A stretch of DNA of 38,276 bases from an uncultured Erysipelotrichaceae bacterium (GCA_949744505.1 CATJXY010000025.1:1-38276), one strand, 5' to 3'; positions 23,482 through 32,934 are shown, counted from the stretch's first letter. Translations and numbers: made by a program. Notes: generated by a model not told the origin, from the letters alone.

Positions 23482-24285
23482 TTATTTTTTAGAAACATTA
23501 TATTTTGGGCCCAATGCCGAATAACGACGACTGATCCACTTACAGATTCCATCCAATCCCGGATAAATCATACGCTCGGAAATATTAATATAATCCAGCT
23601 TATCACGAATTTCCAATTTAATTTCCTTAGGAATGATAATTCGATAATAACACTCGTGATCTTTCAATAAATCCGAAAGCAACACCGAAGAATCAGATAC
23701 AAGTGAAAATAAAGCATATTGATTGGCAATACGATCTAACATACTCGCCGGTTCAAAAAATAGGACAAACGGATCTTTCTGTAACCCTTTTAAAGTTTGA
23801 AAATCACCTATATCTTCTAACATTTCAATCGTGAAACTGCTACTTCTTGATTTCTCCAACATTTCTTTAAGCGGTTGCGGTAATAATTTATGTAGAACCG
23901 TAAAGTCAACACACCAAATGCACCCATCCCGATCATACTCTTCCAAATTTTCTGTCGCAAAATGTGCGGCAACAAGTGGGGAGTACGTCCAGTCCAATAA
24001 CCTTGTCGGCAATCCGTGATGCTGCGCCAAAGAAAGTGTTTGCCAAAAATTCTGATATTGCCCCAAATCCGCATATGCATATTTCTTGAAGTTTCTCATC
24101 AAAGATTCTTCTAAAGTCAAATCATGTGAACAAATTCGATTTAGCTTTGGAAGTAAATCCTCATTTGTATTCGAAACTCCTCGATAGATGAAATTATTGC
24201 GATATCGCATTACTTTTTCATCCCATACATCTTCAAAAATCACTTTTTGAAGTTCATCCCAACTGTGAATCACAATATCTTTCAT
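23482..24285 (-). CDS. FRG-domain protein
   Basis: The product of about 267 aa has the hallmark segments of the FRG domain: FIYRGVSN (here about residues 32-39), AQHHGLPTRLLDWT (about 87-100) and PLVAAHFA. FRG proteins are cytosolic and of unknown activity; some occur in toxin or phage-defence settings. The start at 24285 has GGAG 6 bases upstream; an ATG four codons earlier has poor spacing. It starts within about 25 bases of the prs stop and is probably co-transcribed with it, which is unusual for a possible accessory gene. No partner antitoxin is seen. Confidence 0.8.
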   Translation of the reverse strand: MKDIVIHSWDELQKVIFEDVWDEKVMRYRNNFIYRGVSNTNEDLLPKLNRICSHDLTLEESLMRNFKKYAYADLGQYQNFWQTLSLAQHHGLPTRLLDWTYSPLVAAHFATENLEEYDRDGCIWCVDFTVLHKLLPQPLKEMLEKSRSSSFTIEMLEDIGDFQTLKGLQKDPFVLFFEPASMLDRIANQYALFSLVSDSSVLLSDLLKDHECYYRIIIPKEIKLEIRDKLDYINISERMIYPGLDGICKWISRRYSALGPKYNVSKK

Positions 24286-24307
24286 CTTATTCTCCATTCA
24301 CCGAAAA

Positions 24308-25270
24308 CTACTCTGTAAACAAACTAAACACTTCTGATACAGGGTTATGTAATTCAATTGCTTCAATCGTTTTCGCAATCATATAGCCGATTGACAAAAC
24401 CGTGATCTTATCACATTTTGCCTTTTTCTCCTCTGTCAAAGGAATGGAATTCGTGATGACCATTTCCTTGATATCACTGTTTTGAATTCTTTCCATCGCA
24501 GGTCCTGAGAAAACCGCATGAGTGCATGCAAAGTAAATATCTTTAGCACCGAAATCTTTTAAAATGTTTACCGCTGCTGTAAGACTTCCTGCTGTATCAA
24601 CAATATCATCAATGATAATTGCATGTTTACCTTTTACATCTCCGATAATGTTCATCGCTTCCGCAACATTCGGTTGTGGTCTACGCTTATCGATGATTGC
24701 CATCGGAACACCTAAAGTATCAGCCAACGCTCTTGCACGAGTTGTTCCGCCATGATCCGGGGATACAACAACACATTCATCCAAGTTAAGATCTTTATTT
24801 CTGAAATATTGAGCAATCATCGGCATTGCCAACAAGTTATCACTTAAGAAATTGAAAAATCCTTGTATCTGTGTAGCATGAAGGTCAACCGTTACAATAC
24901 GATCTGCTCCGGCCGTATCCAATAAATCCGCTACCAATTTTGAAGTAATCGGTTGTCTTGCACGAGCTTTTCTGTCCTGTCTTGCATAACCATAATATGG
25001 AACAATGATATTAATCTCTCTCGCACTGGCTCTTCTGCATGCATCAATACAAACAAGAAGTTCCATCAATCTCTCCGATACCGGAGCACAAGTAGACTGA
25101 ATAATATAAACGCTTCTTCCACGAACTGTTTCCAATGGTTCAACCATGATTTCTCCATCGGCAAAATGTTTGACGGATATTTTCCCAAGAGGAATTCCCA
25201 AATAATTGACCACCTCTTGAGCCAGATCCAAATTAGATGATAGTGCGAATACAACAGTTTCTTGTAACAT
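24308..25270 (-). CDS. prs: Ribose-phosphate pyrophosphokinase (PRPP synthetase)
   Basis: The 320-aa product makes PRPP from ribose 5-phosphate and ATP for nucleotide, His and Trp synthesis. It carries the class I motifs DLHATQIQGFF (129-139), VVVSPDHGGTTRARALA (167-183) and the PRPP loop DDIVDTAGS (221-229), plus the flexible loop around YARQDRKARARQPI (95-108). The length is typical. It lies 12 bases after glmU, the common glmU-prs pairing of Bacillota. Confidence 0.97.
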   Translation of the reverse strand: MLQETVVFALSSNLDLAQEVVNYLGIPLGKISVKHFADGEIMVEPLETVRGRSVYIIQSTCAPVSERLMELLVCIDACRRASAREINIIVPYYGYARQDRKARARQPITSKLVADLLDTAGADRIVTVDLHATQIQGFFNFLSDNLLAMPMIAQYFRNKDLNLDECVVVSPDHGGTTRARALADTLGVPMAIIDKRRPQPNVAEAMNIIGDVKGKHAIIIDDIVDTAGSLTAAVNILKDFGAKDIYFACTHAVFSGPAMERIQNSDIKEMVITNSIPLTEEKKAKCDKITVLSIGYMIAKTIEAIELHNPVSEVFSLFTE

Positions 25271-25282
25271 TTTTCTTTACCC

Positions 25283-26647
25283 CTATTTCTTTCTCTTTGA
25301 CGTATATTTTGCTCCAAAGCCTTTCTTGACTTCTTGACGGTTTCTGGCAATTGCCATATCTCCATCTTCAACATCTTGATTTACTGTGGAACCGGCCGCA
25401 ACAACTGTATTTTCACCGACGGTAATCGGTGCAATCAGATTCACATTACTGCCTATGAATGCATTGTCTTTAACTACTGTTTTATATTTATTTAAACCGT
25501 CGTAGTTAACTGTAACCACTCCGCATCCGATATTGACTTTGCTGCCGATCTCACTGTCTCCCAAATAAGTGAGATGAGCACAACGGCTATCAAATCCAAA
25601 TTTTGTTTTCTTGAATTCAACAAAGTTTCCGATGCGGTTTTTGTCCTCTACAACGCAATTCATTCGTAAATGAGCCCACGGTCCGACCGTACATTCGTTT
25701 TTCACTTCACTGTCTGTGATTCTTGAATTATCAATGGTACAATCATGTCCGATTTTCGCATTAACCAAAAAGCAATTCGGAAGTAGCACCGTATTTTCAC
25801 CAATTACGGTATTTCCTTCTAAATGACAATTCGGATAAATCACACAATCTTGCCCGATTTCAACTTCTTTCCCAATATAAGTTGTATTCGGATCAAGAAT
25901 CGTTACCCCTTTTTTCATCCAATCACGATTAATTTTTTGTTGCATCCATTGATTCGCTTCTGCCAATTCAATGCGATCATTAATTCCGGCAACTTCTCCC
26001 GGATCAGATGAGCAAACTGCCTTCACTGCAATATTTTTACGATTCAAAATTTCAATCAAATCTGTGATATAGTACTCGTGTTGAGCATTATCATTTTTTA
26101 ACTCTTTCAAGCTTTCGAACAACAATTCATTATCGAAACAATAAATTCCGGTATTGATTTCATGAATCATTCGTTCTTCTTCATTTGCATCTTTATATTC
26201 AACTATTCTCAGCACTTTTCCGCTATCATCTCGAACAATTCTTCCATAAGCTTTCGGATCATTTAACGAAACCGTTAAAACAACGGCTCCGCAATCCTCT
26301 AATGCCTCAAACATCTTTTCATATGTTTCTATTTGTACACACGGGCAATCCCCGTTAACAACCAAAGTCTTTCCTTTTTCATTTGATAATGCCGAGGCAC
26401 ACATTACGGCATGTCCTGATCCCAATTGCGGACTTTGCAAGGCAAATTCACATCTACCTTCCATTGCCTCTTCAATTTTCTTTGCCCCGTGCCCAACTAC
26501 AGTAATAATGCGTTCTACTTGGCATTCCTTTAAATTATCCACAATATGTTCGATCATAGATTTTGAACATACTTTGTGTAAAACCTTCGGGAGTTTTGAA
26601 TTCATTCTTGTGCCTTTTCCGGCAGCTAATACAATTGCTGATTTCAT
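25283..26647 (-). CDS. glmU: Bifunctional UDP-GlcNAc pyrophosphorylase / glucosamine-1-phosphate acetyltransferase
   Basis: The 454-aa product makes UDP-GlcNAc for the cell wall. The N-terminal nucleotidyltransferase has LAAGKGTRMNSKLPKVLHKV (7-26), and the C-terminal half is a left-handed beta-helix with hexapeptide repeats (about 250-445) ending with the acetyl-CoA binding region. The start at 26647 has GGAGG 6 bases upstream. A terminator lies between ispE and this gene, so it likely has its own promoter. Confidence 0.97.
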   Translation of the reverse strand: MKSAIVLAAGKGTRMNSKLPKVLHKVCSKSMIEHIVDNLKECQVERIITVVGHGAKKIEEAMEGRCEFALQSPQLGSGHAVMCASALSNEKGKTLVVNGDCPCVQIETYEKMFEALEDCGAVVLTVSLNDPKAYGRIVRDDSGKVLRIVEYKDANEEERMIHEINTGIYCFDNELLFESLKELKNDNAQHEYYITDLIEILNRKNIAVKAVCSSDPGEVAGINDRIELAEANQWMQQKINRDWMKKGVTILDPNTTYIGKEVEIGQDCVIYPNCHLEGNTVIGENTVLLPNCFLVNAKIGHDCTIDNSRITDSEVKNECTVGPWAHLRMNCVVEDKNRIGNFVEFKKTKFGFDSRCAHLTYLGDSEIGSKVNIGCGVVTVNYDGLNKYKTVVKDNAFIGSNVNLIAPITVGENTVVAAGSTVNQDVEDGDMAIARNRQEVKKGFGAKYTSKRKK

Positions 26648-26684
26648 AGTATCCTCCATCTTATTTTATTTTACTCAATTTTTA

Positions 26685-26712
26685 CAAGAAAAAAAGACTC
26701 TTTTAGTCTTTT
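26685..26712 (-). terminator. Terminator overlapping the ispE stop
   Basis: The perfect 8-bp stem AAAAGACT/AGTCTTTT (26692-26699 / 26705-26712) with a 5-base loop is followed by a long T-run on the minus strand. The stem includes the ispE stop codon. Confidence 0.65.
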
Positions 26713-27542
26713 ATTCGTGTTTTTTTGACAAAATAGCCCTTTTCTCGCAAATCGATAAGCGCACGTGTACATAATTCCTCATTTTGAGTCAACGCAAAGA
26801 CGGTCGAGCCACTTCCCGACATCAATACACCATCAAAGCCATAATCTTTTAAAATCTGCTTTATCGTTGCGATTTCCGGAACCAATTCGATTGCAGGAGT
26901 TTCCAAAGTATTCCCCAAATGCTCAAGAACCCCTTGATAATCACCATCTTCCAATGACTTTTTCATCATTAAATGATTGGGATGCTCTGCATGTTGTAAA
27001 TTCAATTTCGCAAAACAAGCTTTCGTCGATACTCCATATCTCGGCTTCACCAAAAGAATCTGAAAATCCGCACTGACTTCAAACGGAGTCAAAATTTCTC
27101 CTATCCCTTCCACAACAGCAGGTTTACTACGTATAAAAAACGGAACATCTACTCCGACTTTCTTCGCAATTTCCATCATCTTATTTTCATCCATGTTCAA
27201 ATGCAACATCTTATTCAACATCCGAATCGTTGCTGCCGCATCACTGCTTCCACCGGCTAAACCCGCTTGTGTTGGGATATGTTTATTTAAAGTAATAGTA
27301 AAGTTTTGAGTAAAACCATATTCTTCTCTAAGCAACTCAATAGCCTTGATTACAGTATTACGACGATCCATTGTCAAAAAACGGGCATTGCTGATCAAAG
27401 CCATTTCCGAAGAGAAATTTATTTCAATCATATCATGCAATGTTAAAGGAACCATAACCATTTCCATCTCATGGTATCCGTTTTCAAGCTTTCCTTTAAC
27501 ATTCAGGCATAAATTAATTTTTGCATGTGCTTTATTTTTCAT
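26703..27542 (-). CDS. ispE: 4-diphosphocytidyl-2-C-methyl-D-erythritol kinase
   Basis: The 279-aa GHMP kinase of the MEP isoprenoid pathway has the phosphate-binding loop PTQAGLAGGSSDAAATIR (about 88-105), the N-terminal KNKAHAKINLCLNV and the late LMSGSGSTVFAL. The start at 27542 overlaps the rsmA 3' end by 11 bases; a frame five codons longer is less likely. The presence of ispE indicates the non-mevalonate route. Confidence 0.95.
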   Translation of the reverse strand: MKNKAHAKINLCLNVKGKLENGYHEMEMVMVPLTLHDMIEINFSSEMALISNARFLTMDRRNTVIKAIELLREEYGFTQNFTITLNKHIPTQAGLAGGSSDAAATIRMLNKMLHLNMDENKMMEIAKKVGVDVPFFIRSKPAVVEGIGEILTPFEVSADFQILLVKPRYGVSTKACFAKLNLQHAEHPNHLMMKKSLEDGDYQGVLEHLGNTLETPAIELVPEIATIKQILKDYGFDGVLMSGSGSTVFALTQNEELCTRALIDLREKGYFVKKTRIKD

Positions 27543-28407
27543 ACCTCTCCCTCTCATTCATTTCTGCCTCAAACAAATTCAAGAATTGTTCTAAGCTCAA
27601 TGCCTCCGCTCTCAGTGATGTATCCAAATTCGCTGCGACAAGAATTTTTTTAGCCATTTCACGATCATGCAGATAATTCTCATAATTATTTAGCAATGAC
27701 TTTCTTCGTTGCTTAAAACAAGCTTTTACTAATTCAAAAAACCGTTCACGATTTCTTGATGGCGCTCTGTTTTCTTTCGCTGTAAATCGAAGTACAGCAC
27801 TTTCCACATTTGGTTTTGGATCAAAAACCGTTCTTGGAATCTTCATCACTCTTTCGACCGCAAAACCACTTTCCATGATTATATTGATTGCCCCATAATC
27901 ACGACTTTGCGGTTGTAAAAAGAAATGATCTGCCACTTCCTTTTGCATCATGACTGTAATTGCCTCTATCTTTTCTTCGCATTGAAACACCTTTAATAAA
28001 ATTGATGTCGTTATATAATATGGAAGATTTGAACAAAGAACTACTTTTTTATGTGTTTTTCTTAAATTCTTTACAATTTCATTCAAATCTACGGTAAGAA
28101 AATCTTGATGTATAATTTCAACATTTTCCACTTCTTTTAACACATGAGAAAGAACCTCTATCAAATCCGTATCAATTTCATATGAGATGACCGTTTTCGC
28201 ATATTTTGCAAGTTGTTCACTCAAAGCTCCGATTCCCGGCCCTATTTCAATTACCGCTGTTTCCTTATCCAAAAGAGCATTTTTCGCAATCTTTTCCACA
28301 ACAGTCGGATCGATGATAAAGTTTTGCCCAAAATTCTTTTTTGCACTCAATCCATATTCTGTTAATATTTCGTTTGTCCTTGTGAGGGTTGCGATCGGTC
28401 TTTTCAT
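27532..28407 (-). CDS. rsmA: 16S rRNA (adenine1518/1519-N6)-dimethyltransferase
   Basis: The 291-aa KsgA protein dimethylates two adenines in the 3' hairpin of 16S rRNA. The SAM motif VIEIGPGIGALSEQLAKY (about 51-68) and the catalytic NLPYYITTSIL (about 127-137) are intact, as is NFGQNFIIDP near the start. It overlaps the 3' end of rnmV by 4 bases and is followed by ispE. rnmV-rsmA is a conserved pair in Bacillota. Confidence 0.97.
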   Translation of the reverse strand: MKRPIATLTRTNEILTEYGLSAKKNFGQNFIIDPTVVEKIAKNALLDKETAVIEIGPGIGALSEQLAKYAKTVISYEIDTDLIEVLSHVLKEVENVEIIHQDFLTVDLNEIVKNLRKTHKKVVLCSNLPYYITTSILLKVFQCEEKIEAITVMMQKEVADHFFLQPQSRDYGAINIIMESGFAVERVMKIPRTVFDPKPNVESAVLRFTAKENRAPSRNRERFFELVKACFKQRRKSLLNNYENYLHDREMAKKILVAANLDTSLRAEALSLEQFLNLFEAEMNERERYEK

Positions 28408-28940
28408 TTATGTTCCTCTAACACTTTAAGAATTTGCTCTTTGGTAACTCTCATACTATTCAATCTTTTATAACATGTTTTCCCATTTGCTTGACCGATA
28501 TGAAATTCCTTTGCCAAAAGTTCACGGCGCTCTTTACTGTCATCTCTTCCCATTAAACCACAATCCACAAACTCTTCAAAAGTCAAGGTCAAATCTTGAC
28601 CATCATAGGCTTCTGCCACATGATATAGAGCTTCCCGAATCACTTCCAAGGAAGCATGTTCAATTCCAACTTTTTTCTCTGTTTTAGCCTGACTTTTCAA
28701 CAAATAAGCATTTTTACATCCCGGAATCCGCTGATTAACAATCGTTCTGATTCGATCTCCCGGGGAATCCGGATCGGTAAATACGATTACCCCCCGTTCT
28801 CTACCTGCATGTTCAATTCTTTCAAGAACCTCTTCCCCTAGTGAAGACCCTCCGGTTTCAATCGTATCCGCATCCACCGCTTCTTTAATTCTTTGTGTAT
28901 CATGTTTTCCTTCTACTACAATTACTTCTTTAATTTTCAT
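28404..28940 (-). CDS. rnmV: Ribonuclease M5 (5S rRNA maturase)
   Basis: The 178-aa TOPRIM-domain RNase cuts 5S rRNA precursors. VVEGKHDTQRIKEA near the start and VFTDPDSPGDRIR (about 57-69) supply the acidic TOPRIM residues. The start at 28940 has GAGGAT upstream; a frame 14 codons longer would include the promoter. A near-consensus promoter starts the rnmV-rsmA-ispE transcript. The presence of this enzyme bears on the odd 5S-like sequence at the window end. Confidence 0.96.
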   Translation of the reverse strand: MKIKEVIVVEGKHDTQRIKEAVDADTIETGGSSLGEEVLERIEHAGRERGVIVFTDPDSPGDRIRTIVNQRIPGCKNAYLLKSQAKTEKKVGIEHASLEVIREALYHVAEAYDGQDLTLTFEEFVDCGLMGRDDSKERRELLAKEFHIGQANGKTCYKRLNSMRVTKEQILKVLEEHK

Positions 28941-28958
28941 ATTTATCCTCACAAAATT

Positions 28959-28987
28959 ATTATACACAAAAGCTCTCCTCATGACAA
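28959..28987 (-). promoter_or_regulatory. Promoter of the rnmV-rsmA-ispE operon
   Basis: TTGTCA (28982-28987), 17 bases and TATAAT (28959-28964) on the minus strand lie directly upstream of the rnmV ribosome binding site. Confidence 0.8.
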
Positions 28988-29139
28988 ACGCTCATATCGA
29001 ATAATTCATAATTTATGTATGAATTTTATGAATTAAATTACTTTATTAAATGAATTGGACTTCTTACATGTTATAACCTATGACTATTGATTCCTTCCTT
29101 TATTATGCATCTTATCTAATGATACCTCCTTCTATATTC

Positions 29140-29181
29140 ACAAAAAAAAGCGATGGTTGAATTATTTCATTCATCGCTTTT
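29140..29181 (-). terminator. Terminator of the ceramidase-like gene
   Basis: The 10-bp stem AAAAGCGATG / CATCGCTTTT (29147-29156 / 29172-29181) is followed by eight T on the minus strand. It begins 11 bases past the stop. Confidence 0.85.
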
Positions 29182-29191
29182 ATAATCAAAT

Positions 29192-30442
29192 TTAACCCTT
29201 TACCCACTTTTTGATTTCATTCATCAACAACTCACCACTACCGGCTGCAAAAGGGCTGCTAAAAGATTCATAAACTTGTTTGCGGAAAGATTCCTCATCC
29301 GGAAGATATAGAAAATATCCATTTGTATATCCGATAAATTCTGAATTTAACTCTTCTTTTATCAAATCGGATAATGTACTAAACAGTTCGCAAGGAACGG
29401 TAATTAAATTAATTTCAGGCAATTTGATCCAAGAGATTGAAAGCATCAGCTTTGATAAGGAAGAAGCTCGCATTGCCGCAAACATATTATTTTGAGCACC
29501 TTCATAAACAGACTTCAAAACACGCAATGCCTGCTCATCCAAATTCATCTTTTTTCCTTCTTCATATTTTGCTTTGGTCTCTTCAAGCTTTCTTGTTGCT
29601 TCCTCAATCGTATCAAATTTACGAGGAGGTAATTCTATTTCTTTTCGTTTGATACACAAAGAGAAATCCTCTTTAAACGGAATCGGTTTGTTAAGCAACT
29701 CTTTCATTTGTTTTGCGACTAATTTACCGAATCGCTCTACCTCTTCAAATCCATTTCCTTTTCTTGTAAAGCGGGTACTCATATTACCACAGCTTCCATT
29801 AACGTAAGCCACTTGTTGATACTCTGGAAATAAAGGTTCAATTGCACCTGGGAAATCCGCAGTAACACAACAATTTTCTTGATTCATCACAGTCGGATGA
29901 CAACTCATCCTCGTCAACAATGCCCGTTTTCCGTCTGCTAATTTAAACTCAATCAAAAGCATGTCCTCATCATAAGGCAAAGAAAGATCATGCCGATCTG
30001 TTCCCAATCCTTCTACTTTTCCTTTTAAAATACGATAAGTAAACGGTTGTAAACATTCCCGTAAATGATTCACTGAATCACTGACTTGATCCGCAATGCA
30101 CTCACAATAGTTGGTATTCACTTCACCGAAAATCGAATCCAGTCCATTTAATGCCCCTTTCGTTGTATCCAAAGTTCCAACAGGACCCGAATGTGTATGT
30201 GTTGCCATAAGCACAATCCGGTCTTTCTTAATTCCCGTTTTTTTCTCAATCATTGTGTACAACAAGTCATCCACTGCAACCAAATCCAGCTGAATAAGCA
30301 AGTTTTCTTCTTCTCCTTTAAACAAGAATAATCTTGTCATTATTGGATCGTGAATTTCATTTGCCCAACGAACTTTCCCAAATCCGGATAAACGCACCGG
30401 TAAAATCGGTGTAATATCCAATCGATCAAACCCACATTTCAT
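29192..30442 (-). CDS. Neutral/alkaline ceramidase-like hydrolase, no signal peptide
   Basis: The 416-aa product resembles the N-terminal domain of neutral/alkaline non-lysosomal ceramidases: GFDRLDITP (4-12), the metal-binding THTHSGP (81-87, His82/His84), CHPT (His182), TADFPGAIE (194-202) and NGSCGNMSTR (215-224). Ceramidases cleave the amide between a fatty acid and sphingoid base. The C-terminal lipid-binding domain of classical enzymes is not evident, and there is no signal sequence, so this one probably works inside the cell on some amide or related bond. The start at 30442 has GGAGG upstream. It follows the luxE-luxC genes on the same strand, 108 bases away, with a possible -10 between. 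Confidence 0.78.
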   Translation of the reverse strand: MKCGFDRLDITPILPVRLSGFGKVRWANEIHDPIMTRLFLFKGEEENLLIQLDLVAVDDLLYTMIEKKTGIKKDRIVLMATHTHSGPVGTLDTTKGALNGLDSIFGEVNTNYCECIADQVSDSVNHLRECLQPFTYRILKGKVEGLGTDRHDLSLPYDEDMLLIEFKLADGKRALLTRMSCHPTVMNQENCCVTADFPGAIEPLFPEYQQVAYVNGSCGNMSTRFTRKGNGFEEVERFGKLVAKQMKELLNKPIPFKEDFSLCIKRKEIELPPRKFDTIEEATRKLEETKAKYEEGKKMNLDEQALRVLKSVYEGAQNNMFAAMRASSLSKLMLSISWIKLPEINLITVPCELFSTLSDLIKEELNSEFIGYTNGYFLYLPDEESFRKQVYESFSSPFAAGSGELLMNEIKKWVKG

Positions 30443-30550
30443 AAGTACTTCCTCCATGAATCTTTTCATTTATTATAAGATATTCATTTCGATTAATCCA
30501 GCCTTCCTTCACTAAGCTGATTCTTAATTCTATCTTTTACGATTCTCTTT

Positions 30551-31822
30551 TTATTCATTTTTAAACTTTTCTATCTTTACAATTCTGGAATATCTGCTTA
30601 AAGGAAATTCTCCATCATGTGAATCAAACACATTTACAGAGGACATATGGGAGACTTGCATGATTCTATTTATCCCACTTTGCACAAACAAATTTACCAA
30701 TCGTTCATGATTCTCTTGAGCACAAATCAATCCGACAGTCTGCAAAATTCCTTTTTTCTCTCTCAAACAGGTTACTATTTCTTTCTCAGGAAGGCATTTT
30801 ACAAGGATTTGATTATGAATGCCTGATCCTTCCAATGTTTTATCTTCTTTCAACAAAATACTGCACGCTTTTCCCCAATAAATCTTGCCTTGATTATTCT
30901 CTTTTTCCATCACCTGACATAGATGATCCGTATATCGGCGCAACATCATCTCGCCCTGTTCATTCATTGATAATCCATCTTTTAAGAAAGCCTTATCTAG
31001 AATCGGCAAAAATTCTTCAATAAACTTTTCAGCCTCAAGCAATGAATCGCTGTTAAGATAAATTACTTGGCAACTGCTACATAAGCGTTGACGGGTCCAA
31101 GCTACATGCTCTGCCAATTCTATCATTTCTTTTTCTTTGTTTTGAAAGTCATCAATATAAACAAAACTGATACGATGTCCCCACTCAATTAATTTGGCAT
31201 TCAACGGTGCCTGTTTACGAATCGCCGCAATAGATTGATCACTGCCCCATATAACCAATCCATCTGCCATCTCAGCCATTTTGAAAATTGCCTGTGAATC
31301 AGAAGAAGGTGTATCAAAAACAATAATATAATCTTTTAGTTTCGGTTCAATTTCAATCAGATGATATAAGATGGAAATCGACAAAGAATGATCCACAGAA
31401 GGCAATTTCAAAATATTGATATTTCCACTCATCAGCCCCTCAAGAACACTATATGCCGGTAATCCATCCTGATTCCCTGCGGCAATGTGAAACAATGTAC
31501 CTAAAGGAACACGCCTCAATTCATAATTTGAATCCGGTTGTATCATTTCGCCAAGTTCCAATTCAACACGTTTTCTTAAATTCTCTTTATCCAAAAGCGG
31601 AAATAACTGCTGTATTGCCTGTATATCTTTCTTTGTTAACTCTTCTTTAAGAAAATCCATTTTCCCCATCACAAAATCTTCTTTACATTTTTCTGCCGCA
31701 TTTAAAACAAGCTCCAAAGCAAGTCGAGGCTTCCTCCTTGTTTCATTGATTTTGCTTTCTAACTCTTTTAGTATTTCATCTTGAAAAGAGGATTCCCAGT
31801 ATTTCCCATCATACAAAATCAT
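30551..31822 (-). CDS. LuxC-like acyl-CoA / acyl-protein reductase
   Basis: The product of about 423 aa has the pattern of the LuxC fatty-acyl reductase family (PF05893): VPLGTLFHIAAGN (about 105-117), the nucleotide-binding area around VFDTPSSDSQAIF (168-180), and RQRLCSSCQVIY (244-255), whose Cys248 or Cys251 would carry the thioester during NADPH-dependent reduction of an acyl thioester to aldehyde. The start codon overlaps the luxE-like stop (ATGA), so the two are made together. No luciferase genes are present, so light emission is not the role. Members of this family in non-luminous bacteria are poorly understood. Confidence 0.85.
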   Translation of the reverse strand: MILYDGKYWESSFQDEILKELESKINETRRKPRLALELVLNAAEKCKEDFVMGKMDFLKEELTKKDIQAIQQLFPLLDKENLRKRVELELGEMIQPDSNYELRRVPLGTLFHIAAGNQDGLPAYSVLEGLMSGNINILKLPSVDHSLSISILYHLIEIEPKLKDYIIVFDTPSSDSQAIFKMAEMADGLVIWGSDQSIAAIRKQAPLNAKLIEWGHRISFVYIDDFQNKEKEMIELAEHVAWTRQRLCSSCQVIYLNSDSLLEAEKFIEEFLPILDKAFLKDGLSMNEQGEMMLRRYTDHLCQVMEKENNQGKIYWGKACSILLKEDKTLEGSGIHNQILVKCLPEKEIVTCLREKKGILQTVGLICAQENHERLVNLFVQSGINRIMQVSHMSSVNVFDSHDGEFPLSRYSRIVKIEKFKNE

Positions 31823-32934
31823 ATCTTCTCCTCCAACTTTTCCTTTGCCGCCGTAGAGCATGTCTTGATATCGGAAACTCCGACACGACCTAAAATCTCA
31901 AGGTATGGATTTGGATTCCCACATCCACACTTTCCCCCATCATGAAGAATTCCCAAATCATCACTCATCACACTGGACAAGGGTGTTCCCTTTATGATCG
32001 GACTCAATAAATTTACAAGTCCTACCTGCCCGTAAGACAACGGCTTCAATGTCTGAGGATCACGTATAATTACATGACTGCTATTGGGAACATGAAAATG
32101 ATGATGAGAACAATCACAGTAAATAACCGGATGCTCAACCGCCCCAAAAAATTCAACAATTTGATCTTCTTTAATTCCTAAAAGCCGTTCAGCCATTTCA
32201 TATAAAACTTCTTTTTCCACTTTCTCTGTATAAAATTGTTTCCATCCCCCACCAAGTAACAGCTTACTACCATGAGGAAGCTTGATTTTCATTCCTGATT
32301 CTTCCATTTTCTTCATCATAAAAAAGGCATAGGATGGAAAACCGATAATCCGAGTCGGAAAATGCGACTTTCCTGCACGACTAAGTGCTTTTATAATTTC
32401 ATCCAACTCTACTTCATATTTTCCATTTTTTATCGTTAAGGCATATGTTTTTTTCAAAGAAGGGGCCATGAAAGATGTTGCATATGCCGTCTTCGAGATG
32501 ACCGCATGATTTGATTTATGAGGTTTATACCCAAGCATAATATAATGACATGGAATGATAGATATCAGTTTTCTTTTCATTACCTGATAGAAAATTGAAA
32601 AAAACGCAATGCTCAATCCACTCCACTCAAATCTTATTTGACTGGCATTGCCACTTGTTCCGGAAGAAGTGACCTGAATTGTTTTTTTCTTTTCCGGCAT
32701 AGAAAAAAGTGTATGCTTTTTAAAAAGTAAAGTGGGAATTGGGGGTATTTTTTCTAAATCGGATATAGAGTGAATCTCATCAATACAACATCCACTTTCT
32801 TTTAAAATCTTATGATATTCTAAACAATGCTTATCATGATAGTGAAGATTCTGTTTCATCGCTTCAATAAAAACTTGTTGTGTTTTTGAATCTTTTTCTT
32901 TTAAATGAAATAGAAGTAAAAATCTTTTATCCAT
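31819..32934 (-). CDS. LuxE-like fatty-acid activating enzyme (acyl-protein synthetase)
   Basis: The 371-aa ANL-related enzyme of the LuxE family (PF04443) has the ATP-binding loop VTSSGTSGNASQIRF (88-102), KCGCGNPNPYLEILGR (about 331-346), and a C-terminal SDIKTC, in which Cys359 sits where LuxE places its acyl-accepting cysteine. LuxE activates a fatty acid as acyl-AMP and hands it on as a thioester to LuxC. It is the first gene, with a TTGTCA/TAAAAT promoter directly upstream and a short leader. Divergent from a TetR gene 246 bases away. Confidence 0.85.
   Translation of the reverse strand: MDKRFLLLFHLKEKDSKTQQVFIEAMKQNLHYHDKHCLEYHKILKESGCCIDEIHSISDLEKIPPIPTLLFKKHTLFSMPEKKKTIQVTSSGTSGNASQIRFEWSGLSIAFFSIFYQVMKRKLISIIPCHYIMLGYKPHKSNHAVISKTAYATSFMAPSLKKTYALTIKNGKYEVELDEIIKALSRAGKSHFPTRIIGFPSYAFFMMKKMEESGMKIKLPHGSKLLLGGGWKQFYTEKVEKEVLYEMAERLLGIKEDQIVEFFGAVEHPVIYCDCSHHHFHVPNSSHVIIRDPQTLKPLSYGQVGLVNLLSPIIKGTPLSSVMSDDLGILHDGGKCGCGNPNPYLEILGRVGVSDIKTCSTAAKEKLEEKI

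Noticed and set aside
29192-32934. A bioluminescence (lux) operon
   Set aside because: LuxC- and LuxE-like genes only; no luciferase subunits or flavin reductase of that kind beside them.
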